Notes: generated by a model not told the origin, from the sequence alone. A stretch of 64,000 nt of DNA from Prostheceraeus crozeri (GCA_907163375.1 CAJQUW010016861.1:22471-86470); one strand, 5' to 3'; numbered from the stretch's first letter, positions 41,101 through 49,616 are shown. Numbers and translations are program-made.

Positions 41101-44100
41101 CATCAACTGATTCCACCCGTCTTGATCGCCTTCAACGACGTTTTCACAAAATTTTATGTGGTTTATATTGTGACGATGAATGTTTACCCGCACTTAGTGA
41201 TCGTCGTATAACGCTGTCCCTGAAGTTATTGCGAGATATTATGAATACTGATCATATACTAAATGACTTACTACCTGAATTATCCTCTTCTGGTAGATTT
41301 TTACATCCGAAACGACGTACAGGGAGACGGAGTAATGCTTTTATTTTGTATATATGTTCCATCTTTAATTTAGTTTGTAAACGATAACTTCTACACTGTA
41401 CTGATCGATTACCATTCTGTCAGAATAAACGCTTATATTATTATTATTATTATATCAGGAGCTTGTTCTGACATCCTCTGTTCGTCAAATCCTAAGGAGA
41501 TAATACTTGAGGCAACAAATTAAATTCGTAATAACGCGGGAAGTGATTATGACCAAGTCAATATCCCTTTGTAATATACACAACTTCAAAAAGTGTAGTG
41601 GAGTGTTGTGTGGTCAACCCTGGGGTTGCCTTCTTCGTTGTGACTTTCATGACTTGAAGTTTGGCCCAAAATCCGTGCTAAAATTTGGAATTTTTCTTGC
41701 AATTATCATACTAGGCTCCGTTTCTATTCCTCAAATTTTTGCAAAAAAATCCTCAATTTTTCTCATAGGCTAATCACAGGCCTGTTTTCAATATATTTCC
41801 GAGCAAAATTTGTATTGCAACGACGTATATCATTTCTTAATTCTCTTCTTACCAAGTTGCACAGTTCCGTATATTCCACTTTGTTTCTGTCTGATAATGT
41901 ATTGAGTCTGAAATCTCTTCTTTGCTGCATTGACAGTTTAGTTTTTGATGACAGTTTGTCGTTCATTTTTGTGTTCTGCTTATTTTTGACTACAGACTTC
42001 TCTGTTTCCATCACTGTCTTTGTGAAGTGATCATACTCTTCAATTCCATCCTGTGTTATTTCATTTCCTTGCTCCGTTAAAGCATCAAATCGATTTTTCA
42101 GAGAGATCTTGACCTCATTGGCTTTCTCTTTGATTAGTTCAATGTTTATTTTTGATTTCATTTTATCTACCAGTTTGTCTCTTTCAAATTTCTCGTCGAA
42201 CTTGACTGCAGTTCTCAGAAGACGATGATCAGATGTCTTCACGGCGTTAACAACCTCGACGTTCTTGATAGTTTCGAGTCGATTTGTAAGTATAAAGTCA
42301 ATTTCGTTTTTTGTGTCTTATCTGGACTTATCCATGTCTGTTCCAGCGTCTGCTCTGTTTCTTTTGAAAGTAGGTATTTGCAATACACAAACTGTTTGCT
42401 TCCGAAAATTCTAATAGCTTTTTTTACCTCTTCTCTCGTTGTGACCTGGAGTTCCAAACCTACCACGACTTGAAAACGTTGTTGCCTGCTCAGCTAGCAC
42501 TCCAATTTTTGCATTCAAGTTTCCCATCACCATGGTATAGAATGCTTCGTCTTTATCAATCGCTTGTAGAATCGTATCGTAAACTTCCTCAACATCCTCG
42601 TCTTGGTAATTTGTCGTGGGCAAATAGGCCTGTATGATTTTCAGTTCATGTAGTCTATTTATGCGGATCCCTAAACTCGAAACTCTGTCATTTAGGGATT
42701 CGAAGCTTGATATTCTGTTGACCATTGACATGTTGACGATAAACCCGGTTCCACTGCCTCCACGGCCATTGCCTTCGGAAGTAAACAATGCTCTTTCTGA
42801 TTTCAAAACCAACGCCGTGTCTTCTCTTCTTGTTTCCGCTAGACCGATGATATGCCATTTCAGCGTCTTGAGTTCTTCTTCCAGCTCTGAAACTCTTGTC
42901 TTCTCCATTTAAACTCCTGCAATTGAAGGTACCTATGTAAATCTGGTGCTGAATCCTAGCACCCTCTGTCCTCCCTATTGGAAGACTGCCGGGAACTGAG
43001 GGCCGATTTCGAGGTTGATTCATATCATGTAGGTTATGAGCATACCCACCACGCTTGCTCACGACGGGCTGGTGGGGGTTTGGAGTCACAGTTTTCCTTC
43101 TGCTAGGTGCTATCGGCTAAAAAGGTTTAAGGAGCAACACCAGCCCCAGCGCTCTTCACTCGCCAGCGAGCCGTTGTTGTTGGCGTCACCCAGGGGGGGG
43201 CGAGGCTAATGACCCGAGCACATGTGACCATTTCATGGAATGCAGGCGCCACTCTACACCCAACCACGCTAATACCAACTTGAAAAATGCTTCAAAAAAA
43301 TACGAAGAGAAAAGAAGAAAAGGGAAGACGAGATGGGCGTTGACTCGGTCTAACGAGTTCATCCGCCCTTTGACAGTTCTTGTTTTTGATCCTGCTGGAT
43401 GTCCAATCACCCTCCTCACATGGCGATGCCATGTGGGGGAGCCGGTTTAGTCGCCAACCACCCGACCATGAATAGGTAGTACTGGATACATGTTACCAGT
43501 AGCAGCCAGAAGCCGACCGGACTTTCAAAGCATTATTTCATTCAAATCATAAATTTTCCCAAATTTTATCGATTTCCCGGTCTAGAAAATTATGGGCCGA
43601 TTATGTCTCTGGGAATCGCCACATAGAAGAGACCAATTTGCTTTTCCATTAATGACGTGAAATCATTGCGAGCTAAATTTGTCCGCTGTGACTGACTATG
43701 GGCGTTGACTATATTACTGTAATATAAAGCTTGATATAAATTGCAGCGTGCAAGGCCACAGCAATCCCGTTTCTGACGACACTGATTCTCCTCTTCCAAT
43801 TCTACAATTTTTGTGTTCATGAGTTCGAAGTACCATTCTAGCAAGAACGAATCTTCTATGAGTCGTTCGTAACTCGAAGACTTGCTGTATTAGCAAGAGG
43901 AAATTTCACTGTCTTAGCGGGTTATTTTGCCATCGTCGCCTTTCATATCACAATCAACAGTTAATGTATCAGCGCATTTACTACGATATAATAAATTTTG
44001 ATAATTTATTTTAATTTACAATGTTAACGCAATTTTAATTTTACTTTATTATAGCTTCAATTCAATAAATTATTATTTCTCAACCATTTCTGCTGGCGGA

Positions 44101-46305
44101 GATCTCGAACTTCAAAATTATCTTGAGATGTTTTTGCATGCATGCAAATCAAAATGAAAGTCATTAGTTATTACGTTATTGAAGCTATATGCTATAATCA
44201 CGATTTCTTGACTCATTTGTTGAAAATTTCCTCTTTTAATGACGGCAATAAAAAATAATGTTATTCTCAAGAAGTATATTTCTTGTCTATAAGTTGGTTG
44301 CTTTTCACTTCGCAAAATTTACTGATTTACTCCGCTGTTATTCTTATGCTGCTAAATTTTCTTGTCTATTTTGCATTTTACTTTTAAGCTATGCTTCCTC
44401 AAGTATGGAGAGGCCTTTCAAATTGCTCAATCGATTTGGTCGGTCTGGTCACGCCATGTGGTTTGAAGAATGAAGGATGGGAATCGAAGCTTTGCTTTAT
44501 TCAGTCACATGGTTCCTCCCTGATAACTCCCTACATACATGTAGCTATAAAATATACAATAGCTGATTTTCTCAAGGATTTTCCATTGGGACATCTGTTT
44601 TTGAAGTACTTTAAAAGACAATTAGGCCCTACAGAATGACGGATGCATTTCAATCTACACTGTATAAGCTTTATTGTAAATACAATGCTCATTTTCTTTT
44701 TCTCAGCATTCACTGATGCTTTTATTTACATTTATCATTCCAATTAAATAAATTTTAATTTTGGTCAGAATGTTCACATACATTTTTGATAAATATTTAG
44801 AAGATTTGAGGTCAATGCCTTCACTTTTCATACTTACAACTTTCATACTATGTTGACAGATAGAGCTATTAATAGAGAAGTCTTAACTCAGATCGTTTAA
44901 GACATTATAGTGGAATATTAACGACGCGAGCTGTACTGTATTTACAGCGTTCTAAGATGCAAACTTCGACTTACATTAATTTTGAGTCATCATAACAAAT
45001 ACTTGGGAAAATATAGAGAAATCCCTATACATAAGCGCAAAATTTTTGTATAGTATGTATATTTAAGTGTGTTTTTAAGTTTGCTTTCGTCCAAAGACAG
45101 CAACCCCTAAGATTGGATGAAAGGCCTCGTGCTAATATATCTTCATGAATTTCATGACTCTTTTCATTCATAAAGAACTCACAGATAGGTTCCAATCGTC
45201 GAAACTGACGGGATGTTTTGTAAATTATGACAGGCTTATAGATTTTTCAAATCCGTTGCATTTTTGTTGTATGCATTGTTTTCACAAAATTAAATATTTT
45301 GTTTATCTGCTTCGGTTTGCTAGAAATGTGATTAATTCGAGGAGTGACTTCGAGGAACTTACTAAGTGGGCAAAAGGGAATTCCTAATACCTTACAGAGA
45401 TAGGAAAAAAGTCGTGCATCGCTTGCGTATTAATGTGAGTTCAAGCAAAGTGCTTCGATTGCCACAATTCCTTCAGATTCGAAGAATTCAGATCATTGCA
45501 CTCAAGTTTTCTCCATAATGTTTTAAGTTTTTTCCATAAGTTTTCTCAATACCCTTCCGATCATTATTAAAAAAGTAGCAGGCTTACGAAAATTAGTTCA
45601 CTTGATGATTTCACCATCGTCTTCTCACCATTCCTTACTGCATAATGCATACACTGAATCGAATGTTAGCTAGACGATGTGTGTTTTGGTGTGTCGAAGT
45701 GATATCACAGCACGCACTTATCTCTCACTAGCTCTGGTGTCCTCTGCTGACAGCTTATTGTTTGCCATTTCCAATAGCAAGCGATACACGAATTATCCAT
45801 TCGAGAAGGAGCAAGTTGTCTAATTCTGTGATGTGCCATTTCGATATTGAGGCTACATATAACCCTTCCTTTCTAGGAAACCGAAGCGCGCGCAGATGAA
45901 TCTAATTCTGTGGTGTTCCTTAAAGATTATAATATTGAATCATTCTTATATGATGAAATATTTATTGTGATCTGCTGTTTCCAGGCAATGGAATTCTACA
46001 ATGCTATGGAAGAAGGAGGCGTGAGATTGACAGAAATGGATCAGATAGTGTCTCCACCACAATTTGGCATTGATTATGACAGTTTGACCGAAGAGGAAAA
46101 AGCTGCCCTTTATCCCTCTCTAATTGAAGACCTCCGAAATATTCCCGACTGGGGCAATCATCCTTATCCATTCAGTATGCGCCCCTTAGCTGGAAAAAGA
46201 ACACGTTTGGAAAGATATCGTATCACTCAAAAAGTTCGTGAAGGTTATTGGTGGGACATTCAATATAGCAGAATGGTGAAACCATTTGATGAATCAAACT
46301 CTTGA
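26109..46305 (+). CDS. MRPL18: MRPL18, mitochondrial large-subunit ribosomal protein uL18m (four exons)
   Basis: Four exons with consensus splice sites and matching phases (26109-26164, 26729-26806, 29647-29878, 45985-46305) give 687 nt, or 228 aa plus stop. Landmarks are an N-terminal leader MILTRSYSSATKF, then FVNRNPR|NLELLGMQRKRQGW, YWNK|CVLSRTD, VISASTTESAIRRHLYST, NIGRVLALRCLQVGINSVFY and NAMEEGGVRL. All line up, without length differences in the core, with human MRPL18 as I remember it (NRNPRNLE, SASTREWAIKKHLYST, SIGRVLAQRCLEAGIN, AMTEGGVVL). The protein binds 5S-type or equivalent RNA in the mitochondrial ribosome central protuberance. The C terminus runs about 75-80 aa beyond the human end. 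An in-frame ATG 30 bp upstream (26,079) could add ten residues; 26,109 gives the better targeting leader. Confidence 0.93.
26729..26806 (+). CDS. MRPL18: MRPL18 exon 2
   Basis: Encodes the end of NRNPR and NLELLGMQRKRQGWEFQYP...YWNK. It is bounded by a strong acceptor TTCTTTCTCTTCAG and a perfect donor GTAAGT at 26,807. Its phase matches exons 1 and 3, and the NxExL...GW...YWxK pattern is the conserved N-terminal block of the family. Confidence 0.9.
26870..27280. other. MRPL18 intron 2, first part
   Basis: Non-coding intron sequence (intron 2 spans 26,807-29,646, 2,840 bp). No repeat was recognised before the element at 27,286. Confidence 0.5.
27286..28083. mobile_element. Pogo/Tc1-mariner-type non-autonomous element in MRPL18 intron 2
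   Basis: The left end is TA|CAGTGAAACCTATATAAG. The right end, reversed, is TA|CAGTGAAGCCCCCTTCAAG, giving short inverted ends of ~10 bp flanked by TA on both sides. The right sub-end also contains GGTTTCATTATAGAGG, which echoes the terminal motif. The 798-bp interior shows no transposase. Superfamily is inferred from the TA duplication and the CAGTGAAACC start. Confidence 0.6.
28340..28680 (+). pseudogene. Decayed coding remnant of unknown origin in intron 2
   Basis: A protein-like reading runs from MKPMKYFALFASFSETFDCE, through ENPHAVEEHYMKFIDITCW, to IVYGTIQRDVAAFGKRNPSL. A frame change and an in-frame TAA near 28,430 interrupt it. The composition looks like real protein rather than chance. 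I do not recognise it. It could be a processed pseudogene or a transposon gene. Confidence 0.25.
29647..29878 (+). CDS. MRPL18: MRPL18 exon 3
   Basis: Encodes CVLSRTDRETSGHIEH, VISASTTESAIRRHLYST and SKNIGRVLALRCLQVGIN up to PLSGKA, the RNA-binding core of the uL18 fold. The acceptor is CTTATAATTCTGCCAG. The donor is GCT|GTAAGT at 29,879, and the exon ends in phase 0, matching exon 4. Confidence 0.93.
30516..30652. repeat. Fold-back (inverted repeat) element, ~60-bp arms
   Basis: TAATATGAAAGAACATATCC at the left is mirrored by GGATATATATTTCATATTA at the right. The central CGTATTTTTCTTCGACCGTT is mirrored by AACGGTCGAAGAAAAATGCG. Arms of about 60 bp flank a short A/T-rich loop. It would form a long hairpin in intron 3 RNA. 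Confidence 0.8.
32062..32184. repeat. Fold-back (inverted repeat) element, ~58-bp arms
   Basis: TTTGAATTGAATTGGA at the left mirrors TCCAATTCAATTCAAA at the right. The centre reads TTTTCGTTAATAACGAAGAC. Arms are imperfect in the middle. This looks like a small MITE or a hairpin formed by inverted duplication. Confidence 0.8.
33290..34141 (-). pseudogene. Reverse transcriptase part of the RTE LINE
   Basis: An open frame of 283 aa covers RT motifs 0-7. It begins MPDDWKTATVMLLHKKGDKK, with the catalytic aspartates in FIDFEKAFD and RFADDIV, and runs to NVDKTKIMKN and the thumb region EYIYLGHLV. It is cut off soon after EISRR. The frame itself is clean, but the element lacks its C-terminal part and has stops upstream. 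Confidence 0.9.
35283..36026 (+). CDS. CR1 ORF1 protein (PHD-like zinc finger, coiled coil, RRM-like)
   Basis: Starting at the ATG that gives MVGSRKQSVMDG, the protein has a PHD-type cysteine cluster (CGCCDSTIESDFIQCKLC, then C-x-CNNC; residues ~17-70), a short coiled coil (ASIEKELVTLKDQVNS) and an RRM-like region NNLLIFGLDETDD. It ends in a basic tail. This is the standard ORF1 layout of CR1/L2-type LINEs, a nucleic-acid-binding chaperone that packages the RNA. The frame is open further upstream to 35,109 without a clear start. It ends in a single TGA (36,024-36,026), and ORF2 continues in the same frame. Confidence 0.85.
   Translation, partial: VGSRKQSVMDGSQSVLCGCCDSTIESDFIQCKLCKKLYHTRKECSNLTTTQCKGITSCDNLTYFCNNCKSIDICSIFERFASIEKELVTLKDQVNSCKAPQTDKDVNATIEEYFQRFEKKNNLLIFGLDETDDPDESIAVAKDVLREVHVDVSKVFNFRRLGRRAVNKSRPVCVTFSSFDEKLNALKNSRNLAKSTSFRKIYLRPDLTRSQLSEQRKLREELHSRRSNGEDVVIRKGKIVQRRSDGW
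36027..38663 (+). CDS. CR1 ORF2 protein: endonuclease plus reverse transcriptase
   Basis: The frame is open from directly after the ORF1 stop to 38,663. The APE endonuclease begins with CYFNSRSVLNKLDEI (catalytic Asn), then TETW, FIAGDFNLID, LDLIFIP and GDHN. The reverse transcriptase shows IRPISLLPLLERML, FGYRKGSSS, AIDLAKGFDKVSH, GVPQGSSIGP and KYADDIILLA, followed by the C-terminal domain with the CR1-type LQHRSHRIICG region. The first in-frame ATG (36,087, giving 858 aa) lies after the essential FNSRS motif, so translation probably enters from ORF1 by stop-codon read-through or from a non-AUG start. No disabling stop is seen in the RT part. Confidence 0.9.
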   Translation, partial: LNGDFVPSLCYFNSRSVLNKLDEIHNMATVNSPDIICVTETWMNNAISDQAISLSGYNIFRADCNSGKKGGGVCCWVKSSISCATLFNSSVFPDVEFLVLRVSYAQFKCLLITIYFPHGSSLNQHQVDSLSIYTSSIIDDFLIQHSGYLVFIAGDFNLIDTSHFEFTFGLCNVVEEPTRLDARLDLIFIPEEFLDKYCCAEILPPLGDGDHNCVLLKPVKNVRTHPLMVEVIDFRESHLKRSIEHLSHIDWLSLFQNESLDGACDSFYQKLHHAIDLLPRNFIKISTNDKPWISGVVKVLINKRYQAYREKNWCLFKHYKEKVKRSIYMLKQQWGKSLSSSGSIWDVFKSVTKTRSKTDWLSACAMQSQQSLLDILNVMNHKLSEQFFSDPPCATTYATRTSPVRSPFHFTRLQVLNMLLNTNPKTACGSDHIPSIAWSKFAEFLADPITELFNRCLCEANLPQAWKNADIVPIAKSNPPDPFDIRPISLLPLLERMLEKELLKHIGPSFVSKFDNTQFGYRKGSSSTCALLKIDDYITTNLQERNVCAIHALAIDLAKGFDKVSHRLLLEKMKADDFDPFVEMFVGNYLTSRYQRVRWKRTCSDYTVVASGVPQGSSIGPLIFGYFVSDLFLSGSCACTVKYADDIILLAKIEKQSLSSPLTAAYSKIIEWTLANKMIVQKQKCKQLFISQQRSTWQSSSAHEVPDIPTVNTLKILGVHFDEHYTWNFHVGVISKKISSRLYVLRQLKPFYSKPDMITIYNGYVRGIVEYAAPLLVRLNSTQSGILENLQHRSHRIICGSSSKCECPNFVPLEYRRRVIAYRLFCNIMKDSIHPLHELIPPSLKYSRKLLMPVCSTRLRSDSFIPLMTQLFNNNFSV
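38849..39000. repeat. Dispersed repeat, right half (split by the CR1)
   Basis: TTTTCTTTTAAATCATATA... through GTTACCTTGACGCACTTTGC matches 54,225-54,325. The left half lies at 35,001-35,033. It is probably part of the TIR element or of an older repeat family. Confidence 0.8.
39001..40225. other. Non-coding remainder of the TIR element
   Basis: No gene or named repeat was seen between the two CR1 copies. Confidence 0.5.
40230..41452 (+). mobile_element. 5'-truncated, decayed CR1-type LINE
   Basis: The RT region is recognisable as WKTVSVSPVPKTNNP, HQFGFRQYPSTQCALVSLHD, ITCDYTKAFDTL, GILQGSILGPFL and IKYADDTTLCL, then a C-terminal domain with LDRLQRRFHKILCGL. It ends in AATAAACGCTTATATTATTATT, the same type of (ATT)n tail as the complete copy. 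Stops (for example TAG at 40,708) and frame changes show it is dead. It differs much in sequence from the complete CR1, so it belongs to another subfamily. Confidence 0.88.
42411..43089 (-). pseudogene. Endonuclease part of the RTE LINE
   Basis: Overlapping frames carry GTFNCRSLNGEDK, HIIGLAETRRED, GGSGTGFIVN and VMGNLNAKIG (the D/N of the GDFNAK motif is changed to GNLNAK). Several frame changes break it, so no active endonuclease can be made. The sequence upstream to ~43,470 is G+C-richer and probably the 5' untranslated part of the LINE. Confidence 0.85.
43471..45984. other. MRPL18 intron 3, 3' part
   Basis: No named repeat or exon was recognised. The intron ends in the acceptor TGATCTGCTGTTTCCAG (45,968-45,984). 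Confidence 0.6.
45985..46305 (+). CDS. MRPL18: MRPL18 exon 4 (terminal coding exon)
   Basis: The exon starts GCAATGGAATTC in phase 0 and encodes AMEFYNAMEEGGVRLTEMDQ, the last conserved block of the family (human AMTEGGVVLREPQ), then about 80 extra residues. These are rich in charged and aromatic residues (DYDSLTEEEKAALYPSLI, PDWGNHPYPFSMRPLAG, REGYWWDIQYSRMV). Such an extension could contact neighbouring mitoribosome proteins; this is inference. The internal ATG might be mistaken for a start, but the acceptor and phase show it is a continuation. Confidence 0.9.
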   Translation, partial: AMEFYNAMEEGGVRLTEMDQIVSPPQFGIDYDSLTEEEKAALYPSLIEDLRNIPDWGNHPYPFSMRPLAGKRTRLERYRITQKVREGYWWDIQYSRMVKPFDESNS

Positions 46306-46394
46306 GAATCCTCATGTACATAGATATCATTTGAATATAGTCATTGATCAACAATGTTGCTTTATCTCCTATGAAATGTATCAAATACCAATGA

Positions 46395-46400
46395 AATAAA
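46395..46400 (+). promoter_or_regulatory. Polyadenylation signal AATAAA of MRPL18
   Basis: AATAAA lies 90 bp past the MRPL18 stop in a short A/T-rich 3' untranslated region and is followed by a T-rich stretch. Confidence 0.75.
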
Positions 46401-46649
46401 GCACATATTCTCAAGTTCATAATAAGCTTGAATTCATTTTCTTAAAATATCATTTGATGAAACTGAGTTTAAAAGCTTTTTACAATGAGGCAGGATGATT
46501 CATTATTTACGTGGCATAAGGGGAACACGTCCCGCGCAAAAGATTGCAAATAGTTGAGTTCTAGTCTACATCAGCTAACTGATTTATTTCAACTTTGAAA
46601 AATGTGCATATGCGAGTAGCTTTTGCGAAAGTTGTAATTAAATCAAGTA

Positions 46650-47170
46650 GGTATTATCAAATGTTTAGTCCACCGGTTTCGGATAGGAGTGTAACAGCCG
46701 CTCTTATCCTTCAGGAAAAGAAAGACATACAAAAATACATAAAATTCAAATGGTACAAGCATTGAAAAAACTTTGTAAGATATCAGGGTTGCATAGATAG
46801 AATCACATAAAAAGGAATGCATAGATGTCAATTAGCAACCATGCTGGGCACAGAGATAGGAGATTAAGGGGCAAATATTGGTGACCACTGTAAAACGTGC
46901 TGCATATTCAAACCAAAAGGATAATCGGTCATCAATTGACCTATAATTTTTTTTCTTTTCGTTCATTTTTATTTCCTTCGATTTTCTCCAAAATGGATAC
47001 CTTATCACGCTATGTTCTTGATGACCTGTTGTAAGCAATACGTGATACCACTTTGTTTTCATCATTATGTCTGATGTCAAAGCGATGTTCAGTTGTATCC
47101 TCTCCATAAGAGACCTCCCTATTTCCCCAATATATAAAAAAGAGCAATTTTCAAATTGATTGTACAACTG
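46650..47170 (-). mobile_element. Penelope-like element remnant (GIY-YIG endonuclease)
   Basis: The minus-strand frame CSFLYIGEIGRSLMERIQ resembles the YIGETGRSLxxRxxEH start of GIY-YIG endonucleases. It is followed at normal distance by LLTTGHQEHSVIRYPFWRKS (pattern TGHxxxxxxVLxxxxxxxxR). Downstream, FLKDKSGCYTPIRNRW recalls the P-E-E...RxV end piece of Penelope-type elements. Key residues are partly replaced and stops occur. It is a broken 3' fragment without a reverse transcriptase. Confidence 0.5.
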
Positions 47171-48314
47171 TAGTGTTGCATAGTATTAGTTGCTTTGATA
47201 GTATAAGAAAGACCTGTGACTGATGATATCATTGCTGATTGATTAGAAATTATTGTGTATGTTTAACAACTCGCTGAGCCACAAGGTGTGGCGCTTCCGG
47301 TTGGCTTAGCAGCTAATTTTCGCCGGTTATTATATAATTGCGAATAAACAGGAAATCGTTTCATCTTGGATAGCGGTTTCCACCAAAATTCTACCTTCAG
47401 ATTGTTGTCACTTTCTAGATGACAACAATCTTAAGGTTGAAGAACTTTTCTGGAAGCCGCCATCTAAAATGAAGCAATTTCTTATCGAATTTTTTGTTTG
47501 TTGTTGTCAATTTCTTATAGTTGACATTTTTGAAAATATGAGGCGTGGCACGGAATTTAGAGCCACAGAACCCTCTTATAGCGTGATGTATAAAACTAAT
47601 TATTGTTCGGTTTGAGGACACCCAATTGGTTCGATGGCTCGAAAACCATACTATTCACTGAAGCGCTTTTCGGTCCAGCACCGCCGGCCATTTTCAAAGC
47701 AATAACATTTATTACATATAAATTTCAAAATATCTATAACGTTGTGCCAAGAAGTGGACATGGCATCATAGCGAAAATTTATAAAGGAAAATAAATTTAG
47801 AGAAGTGTAATAGGGAGTATATAAAAGCTCACATCAAATAATGTCATCATACAGATGGCCAATGTCCACAGATACACGATTTGTGCATTTATTGCTTTGA
47901 AAATATGGTTTTCGATCCATCGAACGAATTAAAGTGGCCTCAAATCGAGCAGTGACAACATCACACACCCACCTCTTACACCAATAAAACTCATTTTCTC
48001 TAAAAGTATTCTGAAGCATATTTCGAGGCTGTGGGTTGATTCAATAGACAGATATACAATAGACAAATGATATCGGATGATTCTTTTTGAAACATCCTGA
48101 ATATTGTGCTTTTCAACATCCTGCAAATAAAAAAGAATGTAAATAGAAAACTTCATGTTTGATCCTAAGTTGAAAAATGGGAGCAGACCTGAATAGCCAC
48201 GACTTCTTTCAATGTCAGAAATCTTTGTCAAGCCTTAGCTAACATCCTTCAACACCAGCACATCTTCATATTGGAGTAAATTTGATGTATGCGTACAATT
48301 CTATGATAGTATTT
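47171..48314. other. Anonymous non-coding DNA
   Basis: No gene or named repeat recognised. Short frames here show no family motif. Confidence 0.4.
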
Positions 48315-48407
48315 GGTCATTCCACGCCATTTCAACAAATGGCCTGTGGCTGACCTCCTCAAAATAAGTATATATCGTGATATTTCAAGCCCTTGGTCTA
48401 TCTAGAG

Positions 48408-49616
48408 CAGGGGTGCGCAACCTTTTACAGTTTTCGGCCGCCATTTCGAAGGCTGAAAGAATCACGGCCGCACTTAATATGTGTGCAAACAACTAGATCA
48501 ATAGCCAATCCTTTTTATATTCCACCACTCAAATTAGCTTTCCCTGATGAATGACGCAGTGAAAATCGCATAAAGGCCTACTTCGTAAAGAATGAGTTGG
48601 CAAGTTAACCCATGTACGACCGACGGTCGTTTTTGACCCGAAATGATTTTAAGCTAAAGGTGTTATTATCGCTTGAAAAGTTGAAAGCATGTTTTTGTAA
48701 GGGCAACCGAAGGAGAAAACACTTAAATAAGCTACTGTAAAAATTCATAGAGGAGTCACGAGCCGGTCTATTCTAAGCATTCACTCATATATAGGCCCAC
48801 GCATTTCTAGAGCCTCGCATATAAGCCTGCCTACCTTGTGTTATTATTGAAGTTATAAAGTATCTTATCATTGATAATCATGCAGTTCTTTCACAACCCA
48901 AAGCGTGAGCTTTAAATTCAATAATAAATATGAAATAAAAACGCAACTGAAATTTTGACATATTTTATATAATATCTCATAAAGAAATGACAACATCAGT
49001 GTAAGACTCAGTGACTAACTTGCTATTGTCCGTCGTTGACCACACTTCGAAAATAAGGCATTTGAGAGGATGTCATTAAACGTAAACTATTCACGAGATT
49101 GTTTTTTGTTAAACGCGTCCGGTACTTGTTCTTTATGAACTTCAATTTATAGAACGCTGCCTGGCAGGCGTATGTGCTTCCAAATAGACCTAAAACATTT
49201 TAGGACAACTCTCGCTATCTTGGATATTCCACAGCTGATTTCCATATTACATGTAAAATACCACCACTTTCGAACTGCTTCACGAGACAATTCGCCTTCA
49301 ACTCCATCACTTCCATTTGAAGTTCGAATGGAACCTCTTCTATCTGGATCAGGTGCGGCGAGGCAACGAGCTTTATTTTAGGAGGAAGTGCGTTGAAGTC
49401 GTTGAACCGCGCACTAAATTCGTGGTTGAGTGCATCAAAGACTAGCAATGTGACAGAAGGGAACATCTTCAGGTGAAGGAACAGTTACAAGATGACCAGT
49501 ATGCTATGACGATTGCTTTTCGATTGCCTTGAACTCCAGAAATATTTGCAATATACATGTACAATATTCTTTTTCACTTGCCTCTCATTGTCACGGCCGC
49601 AGGTTGCGCACCAATG
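48408..49616 (-). mobile_element. hAT element with perfect 8-bp target duplication
   Basis: The ends are CAGGGGTGCGCAACCT (left) and, reversed, CATTGGTGCGCAACCT (right). They are flanked by ATCTAGAG on both sides (48,400-48,407 and 49,617-49,624). The 8-bp duplication and the CAGGGGTGCGCAACC ends are typical of hAT (Charlie/ZBED group). It landed in the left inverted repeat of the older long-TIR element. Confidence 0.92.
49010..49466 (-). pseudogene. hAT transposase C-terminal remnant (Charlie/ZBED type)
   Basis: The minus strand shows EFSARFNDFNALPPKIKLVA, then LQMEVMELKAN, corresponding to the EFxRRFxDFxxL...LQLELIELQ block. Further on, FGSTYACQAAFYKLKFIKNK and YRTRLTKNNLVNSLRL match the dimerisation end (FGSTYxCEQxFSxMxxxKSKxRxRLTDxxL). 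A frame change and a stop separate the two halves, and the N-terminal half and zinc finger are missing, so the element is non-autonomous. Confidence 0.85.

Larger units (their letters stand above)
34506..41784. mobile_element. TIR-bearing DNA element inserted in the RTE LINE
   Basis: Both ends carry the same inverted 14-bp sequence CAGGCCTGTGATTA (34,506-34,519 and, reversed, 41,771-41,784). They are flanked by the 6-bp direct repeat TTTTCA (34,500-34,505 and 41,785-41,790). Sub-terminal CCTCAAAT repeats occur at the left end and again near 41,730-41,760. Without the two CR1 LINEs nested in it the element is only about 2.2 kb, and I found no transposase. The ends resemble hAT elements but the duplication is 6 rather than 8 bp, so the superfamily is left open. 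Confidence 0.75.
33285..43470 (-). mobile_element. RTE-type LINE in antisense orientation, split by a later insertion
   Basis: Minus-strand sequence carries an APE-type endonuclease start (QIYIGTFNCRSLNGEDK, ~42,960; HIIGLAETRRED, ~42,850), the inter-domain region at 41,790-42,240, and the reverse transcriptase at 33,290-34,141 (KNYRPISLSPHMYKLFTKII, VDFEKAFDTVE-like FIDFEKAFDTVE, REVRQGDTISPKLFTAVLE, LRFADDIVIFSE). The motif set fits the RTE clade. It is interrupted at 34,506-41,784. Removing that insert and one 6-bp target copy restores FARKYIEKEQKLQKSEKAL across the junction. It has further frame breaks, and its 3' end is lost before the C-terminal CESW/GRP region, at an (AT)n tract near 33,310. 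It sits inside MRPL18 intron 3. Confidence 0.88.

Noticed and set aside
34506-41784. A second Polinton, because of the 6-bp duplication
   Set aside because: It contains no Polinton genes; after removing the nested LINEs only ~2.2 kb without coding sequence remains.
45988-46305. A separate small gene starting at the ATG of 45,988
   Set aside because: The ATG lies directly after a strong splice acceptor, and the following residues continue MRPL18 exon 3 in phase with exact spacing to the human protein, so it is the last MRPL18 exon.
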